Shown here piece after piece: positions 55,621 through 64,000 of a DNA stretch of 64,000 nt. The notes beneath the pieces are model-generated. The model had not been told where the DNA came from, searched no databases, and was given only the letters and a program-made list of their open reading frames with translations. The translations under genes and the position numbers were made by a program. Location: assembly GCF_002093745.1 (NCBI RefSeq), contig NZ_MTSB01000019.1, positions 50,423 through 114,422 of the forward strand, written 5' to 3'. The stretch comes from Pseudomonas graminis (GTDB lineage Bacteria; Pseudomonadota; Gammaproteobacteria; Pseudomonadales; Pseudomonadaceae). The stretch's first letter is position 1. Each line of letters opens with the position of its first letter.

Positions 55621-56568
55621 TCAGAGCAGCGATTTGACCCGCAGCTCTTTGGGCATCGAGAAGGTGATGTTCTCTTCGCGGCCAGCCAGTTCATCGGCAC
55701 CGGTGGCGCCCCAGGCCTGCAATTGCTGAATAACACCACGCACCAGCACTTCCGGAGCCGAGGCGCCAGCGGTGATGCCGATACGCTCGACGCCTTCGAA
55801 CCAGCCTTGCTGCATGTCCTCGGCGCCATCAATCAGGTAAGCCGGAGTGGCCATGCGCTCGGCCAGCTCACGCAGGCGGTTGGAGTTGGAGCTGTTCGGG
55901 CTACCGACCACCAGCACCACATCGCATTCGTCGGCCAGTTGCTTGACCGCGTCCTGACGGTTTTGCGTGGCGTAGCAGATGTCGTCCTTGCGCGGCCCAC
56001 CAATGGCCGGGAAACGCTGGCGCAAGGCGTCGATCACCCGGCTGGTGTCGTCCATCGACAACGTGGTCTGGGTCACGAACGCCAGAGACTCGGGGTTGCG
56101 CACCTGAAGGCGGGCAACGTCCGCTTCGTCTTCAACCAGATAGATCGCGCCGCCGTTGACGGCGTCGTACTGGCCCATGGTGCCCTCGACTTCCGGGTGC
56201 CCGGCGTGGCCGATCAGGATGCATTCGCGACCGTCCCGACTGTAACGGGCGACCTCGATATGAACCTTGGTCACCAGCGGGCAAGTCGCATCGAAAACTT
56301 TCAGGCCGCGACCCGCCGCTTCAGTGCGCACGGCCTGGGAAACGCCGTGGGCGCTGAAGATGACGATGACGTCGTCCGGCACCTGGTCCAGCTCTTCAAC
56401 GAAGATCGCACCGCGCGAGCGCAGGTCTTCGACGACAAATTTGTTGTGAACGACTTCATGGCGCACGTAGATCGGCGGACCAAACACTTCCAGGGCGCGA
56501 TTGACGATTTCGATCGCGCGGTCCACACCGGCACAAAAGCCGCGGGGGTTGGCGAGTTTGATTTGCAT
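55621..56568 (-). CDS. ispH: 4-hydroxy-3-methylbut-2-enyl diphosphate reductase IspH
   Basis: The 315-residue enzyme has the three cysteines that hold the iron-sulfur cluster, in [27 protein letters not shown] and [11 protein letters not shown], plus the active Glu/Thr region [11 protein letters not shown] and [13 protein letters not shown]. It makes IPP and DMAPP in the last step of the MEP pathway. ATG 56568 ([10 protein letters not shown]) matches the family start. It follows fkpB by 53 bases. Confidence 0.95.
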   Translation of the reverse strand: MQIKLANPRGFCAGVDRAIEIVNRALEVFGPPIYVRHEVVHNKFVVEDLRSRGAIFVEELDQVPDDVIVIFSAHGVSQAVRTEAAGRGLKVFDATCPLVTKVHIEVARYSRDGRECILIGHAGHPEVEGTMGQYDAVNGGAIYLVEDEADVARLQVRNPESLAFVTQTTLSMDDTSRVIDALRQRFPAIGGPRKDDICYATQNRQDAVKQLADECDVVLVVGSPNSSNSNRLRELAERMATPAYLIDGAEDMQQGWFEGVERIGITAGASAPEVLVRGVIQQLQAWGATGADELAGREENITFSMPKELRVKSLL

Positions 56569-56621
56569 GCAGTGCCTCATGTGCGGAGCAGCCCGGCCGA
56601 AGCCGGGCTTGATGGCGGAGA

Positions 56622-57098
56622 TCAGGAAGCCAGAATCGCCTTCACGTCGAAGATTTCCACTTCGAAGCTCAGGGTCTTGCCCGCCAGCGGGTGGTTGAAG
56701 TCGATGGTGACTTGCTCGTCATCGAATACTTTCACCACGCCGGGCAACTCGGTGTTGGCCGCGTCGTTGAAGATCACCAGCAACCCTTCGGACAGTTCCA
56801 TGCCGACGAACTGCGAGCGTGGCATGATCTGCACGTTTTGTGGGTTGGGCTGACCAAAGGCGTTTTCCGGTGGAATCTGCACGGTCTTTCTGTCGCCCGC
56901 CTTGAAACCGAAAATTGCCATTTCGAAACCGGGCAGCAAATTACCGTCGCCGACCTTGAACGTGGCCGGAGCCTTTTCGAAGGTGCTGTCGACGGTGTCG
57001 CCGTTTTCCAGACGCAGGGCGAAGTGCAAGGTGACCTGCGTGTTCTGACCGATACGCAACTCGTCAGACGAGCCTTGAGTCGACGACTGTTCAGCCAT
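56622..57098 (-). CDS. fkpB: FKBP-type peptidyl-prolyl isomerase FkpB (SlpA)
   Basis: The 158-residue protein has an FKBP fold with an inserted flap domain, as in Slp[21 protein letters not shown], then [20 protein letters not shown] and [16 protein letters not shown]. It is a prolyl isomerase and chaperone. ATG 57098 overlaps the lspA stop by eight bases, and the order ileS-lspA-fkpB-ispH is the usual one. Confidence 0.92.
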   Translation of the reverse strand: MAEQSSTQGSSDELRIGQNTQVTLHFALRLENGDTVDSTFEKAPATFKVGDGNLLPGFEMAIFGFKAGDRKTVQIPPENAFGQPNPQNVQIMPRSQFVGMELSEGLLVIFNDAANTELPGVVKVFDDEQVTIDFNHPLAGKTLSFEVEIFDVKAILAS

Positions 57099-57597
57099 TG
57101 ACGGTTTCTCCGGTTTTCTTGCTCTTGAACATGTCCAGCGCCAGCATGATCGCACCAACGGTAATTGCACTGTCGGCGACGTTGAACGCCGGGAAGTACC
57201 AGCGGTTCTGCCAGTGAACCAGAATAAAGTCGATCACATGACCCAGCACGATGCGGTCATAGAGATTACCCAGCGCGCCGCCCAGCACCAGCGCCAGCGC
57301 CACAGCCAGCCATGTGTCATCGCGACCCAGGCGCTTGAGCCAGACCACGAGCACGGCGCTGACCACGACCGCGATCAGGGCAAACAACCAGCGCTGCCAA
57401 CCGGCACCGTCCGCCAGAAAGCTGAAGGCAGCCCCGGTGTTGTAGGCCAGGGTCCAGCTGAAGTAATCCGGAATCACGATGATCTGTTGATACAGGGTCA
57501 GCGCGTTCTCGAAGTAGTACTTGCTGGCTTGGTCAATGACCAGAACCAGCACGCTCAACCACAGCCAGGCCAGACGGCCAAACGAGGCGTTAGGCAT
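57091..57597 (-). CDS. lspA: Lipoprotein signal peptidase LspA
   Basis: The 168-residue membrane protein has four hydrophobic segments and the two catalytic aspartates in [19 protein letters not shown] and [11 protein letters not shown]. It cleaves the signal peptide of prolipoproteins. ATG 57597 overlaps the ileS stop by eight bases; the longer frame upstream is an artefact. Confidence 0.95.
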   Translation of the reverse strand: MPNASFGRLAWLWLSVLVLVIDQASKYYFENALTLYQQIIVIPDYFSWTLAYNTGAAFSFLADGAGWQRWLFALIAVVVSAVLVVWLKRLGRDDTWLAVALALVLGGALGNLYDRIVLGHVIDFILVHWQNRWYFPAFNVADSAITVGAIMLALDMFKSKKTGETVNG

Positions 57598-60421
57598 AAT
57601 GACGCACCTCGCCTGCACCGCTGATGTTGTCCACGCAACGGCCACAGATTTCCGGATGCTCAGGGTTTACACCCACATCCTCGCGGTGATGCCAGCAACG
57701 GGCACACTTGGCATGGCTGGACTTGACCACTTTCAGTTTCAGGCCCGCCACTTCAGTGACCACTGCATCCGCCGGAGCCGACACCAACGGCGCCACGCTG
57801 GCGGTCGAGGTGATAAGTACGAAGCGCAGCTCGTTGCTCAGCTTCGCCAGATCGGCGACCAGCGAATCTTCGGCGTACAGGGTCACTTCGGCCTGCAGGT
57901 TGCCGCCAATGGCCTTGGCTGCGCGCAGGTTTTCCATTTCCTTGTTGACCGAAGTCTTCACCGCCATGATCCGCTCCCAGTAGGCGCGGTCCATTTCGAA
58001 GTCGGCCGGCATTTCGGTCAGACCTTCGTACCAGGTGTTGAGCATCACCGATTCGTTGCGCTCGCCTGGCAGGAACTGCCACAGCTCGTCGGCGGTGAAC
58101 GCCAGGATCGGCGCGATCCAGCGCACCAGCGCTTCGGAGATGTGAAACAGCGCGGTCTGGCAGGAACGGCGCGCGGTGCTATCGGCAGCCGTGGTGTATT
58201 GGCGATCCTTGATGATGTCCAGATAGAAACCACCCAGCTCCTGCACGCAGAAGTTGTGGATCTTCGAGTACACGTTCCAGAACCGGTATTCGCCGTAATG
58301 CTCTTGCAGCTCGCGTTGCAGCAGCAGCGTGCGGTCAACGGCCCAACGGTCCAGCGCAAGCATGTCTTCGGCAGGCAGGATGTCGGTTGCCGGGTTGAAG
58401 CCCGACAGGTTCGAGAGCAGGAAACGTGCAGTGTTGCGAATGCGACGATAGGCATCGGCGCTGCGCTGCAGGATCTGATCGGAAACGGCCATTTCGCCCG
58501 AGTAGTCAGTCGCCGAAACCCACAGGCGCATGATGTCTGCACCCAGCGAATCGTTGACCTTCTGCGGCGCCACGACGTTGTTCAGCGACTTGGACATCTT
58601 GCGGCCATTCTCGTCGACCACAAACCCGTGGGTCAGCAGCTCGCGATACGGTGCGTGGTCGTCCAGCATGCAGCCGGTCAGCAGCGACGAGTGGAACCAG
58701 CCGCGGTGCTGGTCGGAACCTTCCAGGTACAGGTCGGCACGCGGGCCGGCTTCATGGCCCATCGGGTGCGAACCGCGCAATACGTGCCAGTGCGTGGTGC
58801 CCGAGTCGAACCAGACGTCCAGTGTGTCGGAGATCTTGTCGTACTTGGCTGCCTCGTCACCCAGCAACTCGCTGGCGTCCAGCTTGAACCAGGCTTCGAT
58901 GCCCTCTTTCTCGACACGCCGGGCGACTTCTTCCATCAGCTCGACGGTGCGTGGGTGCAGGTCGCCGCTTTCCTTGTGCAGGAAGAACGGAATCGGCACG
59001 CCCCAGTTGCGCTGACGCGAGATGCACCAGTCAGGACGGTTGGCGATCATCGAGTGCAGGCGCGCCTGCCCCCAGGCCGGTACGAACTGGGTGTCTTCAA
59101 TGGCCTTGACCGCGCGCTTGCGCAAGGTTTCGCCGCTTTCAGGCTGCTTGTCCATGCCGACAAACCACTGCGCAGTGGCGCGGTAGATCAAGGGCGACTT
59201 GTGGCGCCAGCAGTGCATGTAGCTGTGCTTGATGGTTTCGGTGTCCATCAGGCTGCCGACTTCGACCAGCTTGTCGATGATGTTCTGGTTGGCCTTGAAG
59301 ATGAACTGGCCGCCGAAGAACTCCAGCGATTCGACATACACACCGTTGCTCTGCACCGGGCTGATGATGTCGTCGTTGCTCAGGCCGTACTGTTTGCAGA
59401 TGTTGAAGTCGTCCACGCCGTAGGCAGGCGAGCAGTGAACAATACCGGTGCCCGCACCCAGCTCGACGTATTCAGCCAGATAGATGGGCGACAGACGGTC
59501 GTAGAACGGGTGACGGAAATTGATCAGCTCCAGCGACTGACCCGTGGTGGTCGCGATGACCGTGCCTTCCAGCTTGTAACGCGTCAGGCAGCTTTCCACC
59601 AGTTCGGACGCCAGCACCAGCAGTTTGTCGCCGACATCGACCAGCGAGTATTCGAACTCGGGATGGACGTTCAGCGCCTGGTTGGCCGGAATGGTCCACG
59701 GCGTGGTGGTCCAGATGACGATGGAAGCCGGTTTGCCCAGCGAGGCCACACCAAAGGCTGCGGCCAGCTTGGCCTCGTCGGCAATCGGGAACGCGACGTC
59801 GATGGTCGAGGAGCTCTTGTCCTGATACTCGACTTCAGCTTCGGCCAGGGCCGAACCGCAATCGAAACACCAGTTGACCGGCTTCAGGCCTTTGAAGACG
59901 AAGCCGCCCTTGACCATCTCGGCCAGTGCGCGGATTTCTCCGGCTTCGTTGGCGAAGTTCATGGTCAGGTACGGATTGCTCCAGTCGCCCAGCACACCCA
60001 GACGGATGAACTCGGACTTCTGGCCTTCGATCTGCTCGGCCGCGTAGGCACGGCACAGCTCACGCGTGCGATCAGCGGAGAGGTTCTTGCCGTGGGTCAC
60101 TTCGACCTTGTGTTCAATCGGCAGACCGTGGCAATCCCAACCCGGCACGTACGGGGCATCGAAGCCCGACAGCGTCTTGGAACGCAGGATCATGTCCTTG
60201 AGAATTTTGTTGACCGCATGACCGATGTGAATAGTGCCGTTGGCGTACGGAGGGCCGTCGTGCAGAACGAACTTTGGACGATCCTTGCCAATCTCGCGCA
60301 GCTTCTGGTACAGGCCAATGCTGTCCCAGCGCTGCAGAGTTTGCGGCTCGCGCTGGGGCAGGCCGGCCTTCATAGGGAAGGCGGTGTCCGGAAGGTTTAG
60401 CGTGGATTTGTAGTCGGTCAT
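57590..60421 (-). CDS. ileS: Isoleucyl-tRNA synthetase
   Basis: The 943-residue class I synthetase has the HIGH motif ([20 protein letters not shown]), the editing domain, the KMSKS motif ([14 protein letters not shown]), and a C-terminal zinc site ([10 protein letters not shown] and CGRCVDNI). It is full length. ATG 60421 overlaps the ribF stop by ATGA, so ribF, ileS, lspA and fkpB form one coupled run. Confidence 0.97.
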   Translation of the reverse strand: MTDYKSTLNLPDTAFPMKAGLPQREPQTLQRWDSIGLYQKLREIGKDRPKFVLHDGPPYANGTIHIGHAVNKILKDMILRSKTLSGFDAPYVPGWDCHGLPIEHKVEVTHGKNLSADRTRELCRAYAAEQIEGQKSEFIRLGVLGDWSNPYLTMNFANEAGEIRALAEMVKGGFVFKGLKPVNWCFDCGSALAEAEVEYQDKSSSTIDVAFPIADEAKLAAAFGVASLGKPASIVIWTTTPWTIPANQALNVHPEFEYSLVDVGDKLLVLASELVESCLTRYKLEGTVIATTTGQSLELINFRHPFYDRLSPIYLAEYVELGAGTGIVHCSPAYGVDDFNICKQYGLSNDDIISPVQSNGVYVESLEFFGGQFIFKANQNIIDKLVEVGSLMDTETIKHSYMHCWRHKSPLIYRATAQWFVGMDKQPESGETLRKRAVKAIEDTQFVPAWGQARLHSMIANRPDWCISRQRNWGVPIPFFLHKESGDLHPRTVELMEEVARRVEKEGIEAWFKLDASELLGDEAAKYDKISDTLDVWFDSGTTHWHVLRGSHPMGHEAGPRADLYLEGSDQHRGWFHSSLLTGCMLDDHAPYRELLTHGFVVDENGRKMSKSLNNVVAPQKVNDSLGADIMRLWVSATDYSGEMAVSDQILQRSADAYRRIRNTARFLLSNLSGFNPATDILPAEDMLALDRWAVDRTLLLQRELQEHYGEYRFWNVYSKIHNFCVQELGGFYLDIIKDRQYTTAADSTARRSCQTALFHISEALVRWIAPILAFTADELWQFLPGERNESVMLNTWYEGLTEMPADFEMDRAYWERIMAVKTSVNKEMENLRAAKAIGGNLQAEVTLYAEDSLVADLAKLSNELRFVLITSTASVAPLVSAPADAVVTEVAGLKLKVVKSSHAKCARCWHHREDVGVNPEHPEICGRCVDNISGAGEVRHYA

Positions 60422-61368
60422 TTCAGGCTCTTGTTTAGCGGTTGGCCATGCCAATGGGCACGGGCGGCAGCGACGTCCGCATTGATCGCCGTCTTGAGCG
60501 CCTCCAGTGAGGCGAAACGCTGCTCATCACGCAGCTTGTGGTGGAAAGCCACCGTCAAACGCCGGCCGTAAAGGTCGCCGGCAAAATCCAGAAGATGCAC
60601 TTCAAGGTGAGCACTGCCATCACCCGCCACCGTCGGACGTACGCCGATGTTGGCGACACCCGGCCAAGGCGTGCCGTCGATGTCCATGCTGACCAGGTAA
60701 ACCCCGCTCAACGGCACGCGACGACGCTTGAGCTGCACATTGGCAGTGGGCGTACCCAACTGACGCGCCAGTTTCTGGCCATGCAATACCCGTCCGGTTA
60801 TCTGGAACGGGCGACCGAGCATACGCTCGGCCAAGGCAAAATCCGCCGCAGCCAGGGCTTTACGCACTTTGGTACTGCTGACACGGATACCATCGATTTC
60901 AACGGTCTGCGCCGCTTCTACGGTAAACCCGCAGGCTGTGCCGGCCTGCTGCAGGAAGTCGAAGTCGCCGACCCGGTCATAGCCGAAACGGAAATCATCG
61001 CCCACTTCAAGGTGCTGAATGCCCAGACCGTCGATCAGCACGGTTTCGACAAAGCTGGCGGCGCTGAGTTTGCTCAGGCGCTGATTGAAAGACAGGCACA
61101 ACACCCGGTCAACACCCTCGGCCTTCAGCAGCTCGAGCTTGTCGCGCAAACGCGCCAGACGGGCCGGAGCGGTCTGCGGTGCGAAGAACTCACGCGGCTG
61201 CGGTTCGAAGATCACCACACAGCTGGGCACACCCAATTCGACGGCTCGCTCGCGCAAACGCGCCAGGATTGCCTGGTGGCCGCGGTGAACGCCGTCGAAA
61301 TTGCCAATCGTGGCGACGCAGCCCCGATGTTCGGGGCGCAGGTTGTGAAGGCCTCTAACCAGCTGCAT
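60418..61368 (-). CDS. ribF: Bifunctional riboflavin kinase/FAD synthetase RibF
   Basis: The 316-residue enzyme has the N-terminal nucleotidyltransferase signature [17 protein letters not shown], with [14 protein letters not shown], and a C-terminal riboflavin kinase domain ([20 protein letters not shown]). It turns riboflavin into FMN and FAD. ATG 61368 ([12 protein letters not shown]) is the family start. Confidence 0.95.
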   Translation of the reverse strand: MQLVRGLHNLRPEHRGCVATIGNFDGVHRGHQAILARLRERAVELGVPSCVVIFEPQPREFFAPQTAPARLARLRDKLELLKAEGVDRVLCLSFNQRLSKLSAASFVETVLIDGLGIQHLEVGDDFRFGYDRVGDFDFLQQAGTACGFTVEAAQTVEIDGIRVSSTKVRKALAAADFALAERMLGRPFQITGRVLHGQKLARQLGTPTANVQLKRRRVPLSGVYLVSMDIDGTPWPGVANIGVRPTVAGDGSAHLEVHLLDFAGDLYGRRLTVAFHHKLRDEQRFASLEALKTAINADVAAARAHWHGQPLNKSLK

Positions 61369-61500
61369 AACGCACTTCTTGCTCATAAAGTGGCCGATTA
61401 TAACCACACACGGCCGTGGACGACAGGCAACACGCCAAGAGCGGGTCAACGTTCTCGGTGTGTCGCGAATAAAACGGATAACCACTCCTTGCGACGCGGC

Positions 61501-63039
61501 CTACATAACGGCCTTGCGGGCAAAATCCTTCAAGCGAAAACCCAACAGCAGAAGCATTGCAAAATAGGTCACTACGCCCGCTGCCACCAATGCACCCAGG
61601 CGCAGGAAGCGTTCAAGCATATGCCCTTCGTCCCAGGCGGGCATGAAGTGCATCAGCCCCAGCAAAACAGCCGACATCACACCCACGGCAATCACCAGTT
61701 TGAACAGGAACTTCGCCCAGCCAGGCTGGGGCTGAAACAGATCCTGCTTGCGCAATTGCCAGAACAGCAGCCCCGCGTTGATGCAGGCCCCCACGCTGAT
61801 GGCCAATGCCAGGCCCGCGTGCTGCAACGGCACGATGAACGCCAGGTTGAGCAGCTGCGTCACTATGAGGGTGAAGACCGCAATTTTCACCGGGGTGCGG
61901 ATATTTTGTTGAGCATAAAAGCCGGGGGCCAGCACCTTGATCAGAATGATACCCAGCAAACCGACCGAATAGGCGACCAGCGCACGCTGGGTCATGGCCG
62001 CGTCCAACGCATCGAACTTGCCGTACTGGAACAGCGAAACGGTCAACGGCTCGGCCAGCAGCCCCAGCGCCAGCGTGCAAGGCAGAACCAGCACGAAACA
62101 CAGGCGCAGGCCCCAGTCGAGAATCCGCGAATACTCCTGGCGATCACGCTGTGCGTAGGTTTTGGACAGGATCGGCAGCAGGATCGTCCCCAGCGCAACG
62201 CCCAGCACACCGGACGGCAATTCCATCAGGCGGTCGGCGTAGTACATCCAGGACACTGAACCGGCGACAAGGAACGAAGCAAATATCGTGTTGATGATCA
62301 GAGAAATCTGACTGACGGAAACGCCGAGGATGGCAGGCAGCATCTGCTTCATTACCCGCCAGACGCCGGTATCCCGCAGGTTCAGTCGCGGCAGCACCAG
62401 CATGCCGATCTTTTTCAGGTGTGGCAGTTGATAAAGCAACTGCAGCAAGCCGCCGACCAATACCGCCCAGCCGAGCGCCATCACCGGCGGATCGAAGTAC
62501 GGCGTCAGGAACAGCGCGAAGAAGATCATGCTGACGTTGAGCAGCGTCGGCACGAACGCCGGCACCGAGAAGCGGTTCCAGGTGTTGAGGATCGCGCCCG
62601 CCATCGATGACAGAGAAATCAGCAATATATAAGGAAAGGTCACGCGCAGCAGATCGGAGGTCAGCGCAAACTTTTCCGGCGTGTTGGCAAAGCCGGGCGC
62701 CGTGGCCCAGATCACCCAGGGCGCAAAAATCACCCCCAGCAGCGTCACCAATGCGAGCGCCAGTGTCAGCAGCCCGGTGACATAGGCCACGAAGGTGCGC
62801 GTCGCCTCTTCGCCCTGCTGGCTTTTATATTCGGCCAGAATCGGCACGAATGCCTGGGAAAAGGCACCCTCTGCGAAAATCCGACGCAGCAGATTGGGCA
62901 GTTTGAAGGCGATGAAAAACGCATCCGTTGCCATTCCGGCGCCGAAAGTGCGCGCAATGATGGTGTCCCGGACAAAGCCAAGAACCCGGGAAACCATGGT
63001 GATAGAGCTGACGGCGGCGAGTGACTTGAGTAGATTCAT
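61501..63039 (-). CDS. murJ: Lipid II flippase MurJ (MviN)
   Basis: The 512-residue protein begins [20 protein letters not shown], then [20 protein letters not shown], the well-conserved MurJ start, and has about fourteen membrane helices of the MATE-like fold. It moves lipid II across the inner membrane for peptidoglycan synthesis. ATG 63039 was chosen over 63063 because it gives this conserved start. ribF follows after 130 bases. Confidence 0.95.
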   Translation of the reverse strand: MNLLKSLAAVSSITMVSRVLGFVRDTIIARTFGAGMATDAFFIAFKLPNLLRRIFAEGAFSQAFVPILAEYKSQQGEEATRTFVAYVTGLLTLALALVTLLGVIFAPWVIWATAPGFANTPEKFALTSDLLRVTFPYILLISLSSMAGAILNTWNRFSVPAFVPTLLNVSMIFFALFLTPYFDPPVMALGWAVLVGGLLQLLYQLPHLKKIGMLVLPRLNLRDTGVWRVMKQMLPAILGVSVSQISLIINTIFASFLVAGSVSWMYYADRLMELPSGVLGVALGTILLPILSKTYAQRDRQEYSRILDWGLRLCFVLVLPCTLALGLLAEPLTVSLFQYGKFDALDAAMTQRALVAYSVGLLGIILIKVLAPGFYAQQNIRTPVKIAVFTLIVTQLLNLAFIVPLQHAGLALAISVGACINAGLLFWQLRKQDLFQPQPGWAKFLFKLVIAVGVMSAVLLGLMHFMPAWDEGHMLERFLRLGALVAAGVVTYFAMLLLLGFRLKDFARKAVM

Positions 63040-63289
63040 TGAAAGAATTATGCGCCTTGGCAAAGGATGGGCGATTAAGCCAGCCGTTTATGCGATACTT
63101 CGCGCCGCAAAAACGCCCGAAGCAAAGGCCGCGAGTTTACAGGTCACAGGCCGGAAATAAATCCTCCGGTCAAATGTAGCAACCACTCAGCGGATCACCT
63201 TAACTGCCCTTGACAAGACTTCAACTCATCGGCATGATTCGCGGCCTATTTTGTTTGCTATTTCACAAAGTCTTTCGAGGAGCTCGACG

Positions 63290-63568
63290 GTGGCCAACAC
63301 ACCTTCCGCCAAAAAACGTGCAAAACAGGCTGAGAAGCGTCGCAGCCACAACGCCAGCATGCGTTCCATGGTTCGTACCTACATCAAGAATGTAGTTAAA
63401 GCCATCGACGCAAAAGACGCTGAAAAAGCGCAAGCTGCTTATGTTCTGGCAGTGCCGGTTATCGACCGTATGGCCGATAAAGGCATCATCCACAAGAACA
63501 AAGCTGCTCGCCATAAAGGTCGTCTGAACGGTCACATCAAGGCACTGAGCCTTGCTGCTGCAGCCTAA
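63290..63568 (+). CDS. rpsT: Ribosomal protein S20
   Basis: The 92-residue basic protein starts at GTG 63290 with GAGGAG seven bases upstream. It reads [20 protein letters not shown], then the helical RNA-binding body, and ends in ALSLAAAA. S20 binds 16S rRNA early in 30S assembly. An upstream in-frame ATG at 63251 has no support and would add a non-family leader. Confidence 0.95.
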   Translation: MANTPSAKKRAKQAEKRRSHNASMRSMVRTYIKNVVKAIDAKDAEKAQAAYVLAVPVIDRMADKGIIHKNKAARHKGRLNGHIKALSLAAAA

Positions 63569-63583
63569 GCGACCCGCTTGTTG

Positions 63584-63611
63584 AAAAACCGACCTCAGGG
63601 TCGGTTTTTTA
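63584..63611 (+). terminator. rpsT terminator
   Basis: AAAACCGACC and GGTCGGTTTT with a four-base loop are followed by more T. Confidence 0.88.
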
Positions 63612-63625
63612 TTGCCTGCGCGAAA

Positions 63626-64000
63626 GCGGCCCTGAAACAGGCCACCTCGGCCGTGCCTGATGCACCGTATGCACTGGCTTTGCTGCCGGTTCCCGGCAGT
63701 TCGCGAGCAAGCTCGCTCCTACATTTATTGAGACCGACACTGCGGGCCTCTGCCCGGAGGGCGTGGGAGCTTCAGGAGGTTACGACGGCTGCGATGGGCT
63801 GCGAAGCGGCCCTGAAACAGGCCATCTCGGCTGTGCCTGATGCACCGTATGCACTGGCTTTGCTGCCGGTTCCCGGCAGTTCGCGAGCAAGCTCGCTCCT
63901 ACATTTATTGAGCCCAATTATTGAGTATTGAGCCCAACACTGTGGGCTTCTGCCCGGAGGGCGTGGGAGCTTCAGGAGGTTACGACGGCTGCGATGGGCT
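63626..64000. repeat. Tandem 180-base repeat containing REP-like palindromes
   Basis: The unit beginning GCGGCCCTGAAACAGGCCA at 63626 is repeated from 63806, an exact period of 180 bases, and runs to the window edge. The copies are nearly identical (for example GCACCGTATGCACTGGCTTT in both); the second has a small insertion around 63915-63940. Each unit contains GCGAGCAAGCTCGCTCCTAC, the Pseudomonas REP-type palindrome. A frame is open across both copies but is a repeat artefact. Confidence 0.85.

Noticed and set aside
55615..56853. 412-codon rightward frame across ispH and fkpB
   Set aside because: Antisense to two conserved genes, with no ribosome binding site or motif.
57521..60400. 959-codon rightward frame across ileS
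   Set aside because: It mirrors ileS on the other strand; the composition is His/Gln/Val-rich, typical of antisense frames in GC-rich DNA.
60538..62259. 573-codon rightward frame across ribF and murJ
   Set aside because: It spans two real genes and the gap between them on the opposite strand and resembles no protein.
63578..63931. 117-codon frame across the terminal tandem repeat
   Set aside because: It consists of two copies of the same repeat and lies after the rpsT terminator, so it is not a gene.

Overview
The window looks like a chromosomal segment of a Pseudomonas of the P. syringae complex. The right half (about 33.1-64 kb) has the gene order known from the clpB-pil-rpsT region of Pseudomonas: a tRNA cluster, clpB, pgeF, rluD, bamD, pilS, pilR, thiO, the minor-pilin operon, ispH, fkpB, lspA, ileS, ribF, murJ and rpsT. 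P. syringae-style palindromic repeats, rulAB-type UV mutagenesis genes and P. syringae-type mobile elements support the placement. A TetR/RND efflux cassette sits between pilR and thiO.

The left half (1 to about 32.9 kb) is a decayed integrative conjugative element (ICE) of the PAPI-1/PPHGI-1/ICEclc-like superfamily. At its tRNA-proximal end are a tyrosine integrase (31.4-32.8 kb), a MobH relaxase (29.5-31.4 kb), a SRAP gene and LexA-boxed rulA. Its type IV secretion operon is damaged: a VirB10/TraB-like gene has lost its 5' part behind an IS5-type transposase fragment, a conjugal lipoprotein is fused out of frame to a VirB4 gene missing its 5' part, and a TraU-like gene ends at a rulB fragment. 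The operon is also split: the Dsb-like gene (4.7-5.4 kb) and the TIGR03757/TIGR03756 genes (17.9-18.8 kb), normally neighbours, are separated by about 12.5 kb of accessory DNA. That block holds small ICE-type genes, an autoregulated-looking HTH gene with twin palindromic operators, an IS66 element, a chemoreceptor, a NYN/LOTUS protein, a CoiA-like protein and a short tyrosine recombinase. At the far left edge is an MBL-fold hydrolase translationally coupled to a gene cut by the window edge.

Inside rulB sits a GInt genomic island of about 8.6 kb (about 19.21-27.81 kb): the diagnostic ginABCD operon (three tyrosine recombinases plus a small HTH/coiled-coil protein), a cargo region, and a gene-free end. 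Its cargo is the most interesting content. A TIR-domain gene is coupled through a TAATG overlap to a caspase-like protease gene with an intact His-Cys dyad and an extra C-terminal domain, which is the architecture of the TIR-caspase (type IV Thoeris) anti-phage system. Upstream on the same strand are a three-TM membrane protein and a proline-rich 38-residue peptide with a very strong ribosome binding site. A small RyR-like protein lies convergently on the other side. The island's orientation in rulB puts this operon downstream of, and in the same direction as, the SOS-controlled rulA promoter.

The core half is largely housekeeping: protein disaggregation (ClpB), ribosomal RNA modification (RluD), outer-membrane assembly (BamD), type IV pilus regulation and assembly, isoprenoid, lipoprotein, isoleucyl-tRNA, flavin and peptidoglycan precursor functions, and ribosomal protein S20. 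All family names rest on recognition of motifs and gene order by eye; no database search was run.
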